The notes below the pieces were generated by a model. The model searched no databases and was not told where the DNA came from. It was given only the letters and a program-made list of their open reading frames with translations. This document shows, one piece after another, positions 12,897-13,734 of a stretch of DNA of 13,734 nucleotides; within the stretch, counting starts at the first letter, position 1; every line of letters starts with the position of its first letter. The stretch is taken from positions 1-13,734 of the forward strand of contig JAUXJL010000018.1 of NCBI GenBank assembly GCA_030624805.1, written 5' to 3'. This DNA comes from Acidimicrobiia bacterium (GTDB lineage: Bacteria > Actinomycetota > Acidimicrobiia > Spongiisociales > SHLN01). The position numbers and the translations under genes were made by a program.

Positions 12897-13616
12897 ATGA
12901 TCTCGATCCTCCGCAGCCTGGTCGCCTACCCCATCATCGCTCTGGTGACGCTGGTGTTGGGTGGAGTCGCCATCGTCGGAAGCTGGATGCCACTGCGGTG
13001 GCATGTGGCGGACCACGCGGCATCGACCTGGGCGCGGATACTTCTCGCCGTCGCCGGCCTTCGCTTCGAAGTGGTCGGCAGGGAGCATTTGCAACCCGAC
13101 CGGCCCCAGGTGGTGGTGGCCAACCACCTTTCGAATCTCGACCCGATGGTCCACTGGCTGGCTCTCCAGCCAGTGCACTTCCGCTTCATGGCCAAGAAGG
13201 AGGTCTACAAGATCCCCTTCTTTCGCACGGCCATCAAGGCGATGAACATGGTTGAGGTGGACCGTGGGGCCGGGGCGGGCGGCTACGACTTCATCAACCG
13301 GCAGGTCCGGGAGGTGTTCGAGCTCGGCTACTCACTGCTCGTGTACGGCGAGGGAACGCGGTCGCGCAGCGGTCAAATCAAGGAGTTCAAAAAAGGCCCG
13401 TTCATCATTGCCAAAGCGGTCGGAGCACCCATCCTCCCGGTCACCACTGAAGGCACGGACCATGCCTGGCCCCCAGGCGATTGGCGCATGTACGGGGGTC
13501 GCGCCCGGATCGTCATTCATCCGCTCGTAGAACAGGAAGGTTCCTTGGGAGATATGCTGGCCCGGGTCGAGAAGACCATTCGGGCCACCTATGACGAGCT
13601 AGTGGCGGAGGCCTGA
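12897..13616 (+). CDS. PlsC-family acyltransferase (lysophospholipid acyltransferase), second copy
   Basis: From ATG 12897 the product has 239 residues. A strong hydrophobic helix at about 8-30 anchors it in the membrane, unlike the other PlsC-type protein in this window. The catalytic motif is NHLSNLD with H77 and D82; the phosphate-acceptor motif is YGEGTRS with E152, G153 and R155; ILPVTTEGT follows. This fits 1-acyl-sn-glycerol-3-phosphate acyltransferase or a related lysophospholipid enzyme. The start lies two bases after the crotonase stop and lacks a clear ribosome site, so translation is probably coupled. The frame is open upstream to 12804, but that stretch runs over the crotonase 3' end and is not counted. 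Acceptor and acyl preference are unknown. Confidence 0.87.
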   Translation: MISILRSLVAYPIIALVTLVLGGVAIVGSWMPLRWHVADHAASTWARILLAVAGLRFEVVGREHLQPDRPQVVVANHLSNLDPMVHWLALQPVHFRFMAKKEVYKIPFFRTAIKAMNMVEVDRGAGAGGYDFINRQVREVFELGYSLLVYGEGTRSRSGQIKEFKKGPFIIAKAVGAPILPVTTEGTDHAWPPGDWRMYGGRARIVIHPLVEQEGSLGDMLARVEKTIRATYDELVAEA

Positions 13617-13630
13617 GCGGCCCCGGGAAG

Positions 13631-13734
13631 CTACGAAGTCATCGAGTCGGTCTCCGGCTCCAACCTGGAGTCCGAAATCCAACGCTGGTACCCATCAAGC
13701 GTCGCCTCGAACCGGCGAGCGGCCGGCCGGCAAG
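13631..13734 (-). CDS. Possible C-terminal end of a minus-strand gene running off the window
   Basis: A minus-strand frame enters from the right edge and ends at TAG 13633-13631, giving 33 residues that finish in ISDSRLEPETDSMTS. It has mostly G/C-ending codons, a charged helical stretch (RRFEATLDGYQRW) and a polar tail, all plausible for a protein end. It would converge on the acyltransferase gene with 14 bases between stops, as several pairs in this window do. The plus-strand frame here is also open but has no start codon. Too little is visible to name a family. Confidence 0.35.
   Translation of the reverse strand, partial: CRPAARRFEATLDGYQRWISDSRLEPETDSMTS

Noticed and set aside
13617..13734. 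Plus-strand open frame directly after the second acyltransferase stop
   Set aside because: It has no start codon and begins right after TGA; the minus-strand reading as the end of a convergent gene is more natural.

Overview
The window reads as ordinary chromosomal DNA of a high-GC actinobacterium. The best lineage marker is a gene for Bpa, the ATP-independent activator of the 20S proteasome, which is an actinobacterial trait. A FadD15-type fatty acyl-CoA ligase, GTG and TTG starts, and TANNNT boxes placed 6-7 nt before many start codons (leaderless transcripts) agree. An Acidimicrobiia-like, non-mycobacterial lineage is a guess. I see no mobile element, CRISPR array, rRNA or tRNA. No stretch above 300 bases lacks a gene; the largest gap is about 220 bases, upstream of a glycosyltransferase.

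Layout. Positions 2-2188 (+): the end of a low-molecular-weight phosphotyrosine phosphatase, then a long-chain acyl-CoA ligase. Positions 2223-3629 (-): a PlsC-type acyltransferase followed by a VIT/CCC1-type Fe/Mn transporter whose conserved N-terminus is split off by an in-frame amber codon. Positions 3669-4421 (+): a membrane-anchored SGNH hydrolase, divergent from the acyltransferase and sharing a 39-base promoter region with it. Positions 4418-4519 (-): a 33-residue Cys-rich protein. Positions 4740-7377 (+): a GT4-like glycosyltransferase and 4-alpha-glucanotransferase MalQ. Positions 7374-9285 (-): 6-phosphogluconate dehydrogenase and then Bpa. Positions 9336-9977 (+): thiamine pyrophosphokinase. 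Positions 9981-10454 (-): a YbaK-type deacylase. Positions 10509-12007 (-): an SDR dehydrogenase translationally coupled to 5-formyl-THF cyclo-ligase. Positions 12079-13616 (+): a dienoyl-CoA-isomerase-like crotonase and a second PlsC-type acyltransferase. A minus-strand reading frame, probably the end of another gene, runs off the right edge.

How the genes relate. Lipid metabolism recurs: acyl activation (FadD15-like), glycerolipid acylation (two PlsC types), beta-oxidation-type steps (crotonase, SDR) and a possible esterase (SGNH). The rest is central carbon (Gnd, MalQ), cofactor (ThiN, 5-FCL), translation quality control (YbaK) and proteolysis (Bpa). Genes sit in short, tightly packed transcription units, with convergent pairs that overlap or nearly touch.

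I did not find a clearly new multi-gene system. The points most worth a second look are the amber codon inside the VIT gene, the repeated leaderless promoter geometry, the Cys-rich microprotein, and the GPYL (rather than GQYL) C-terminus of Bpa.
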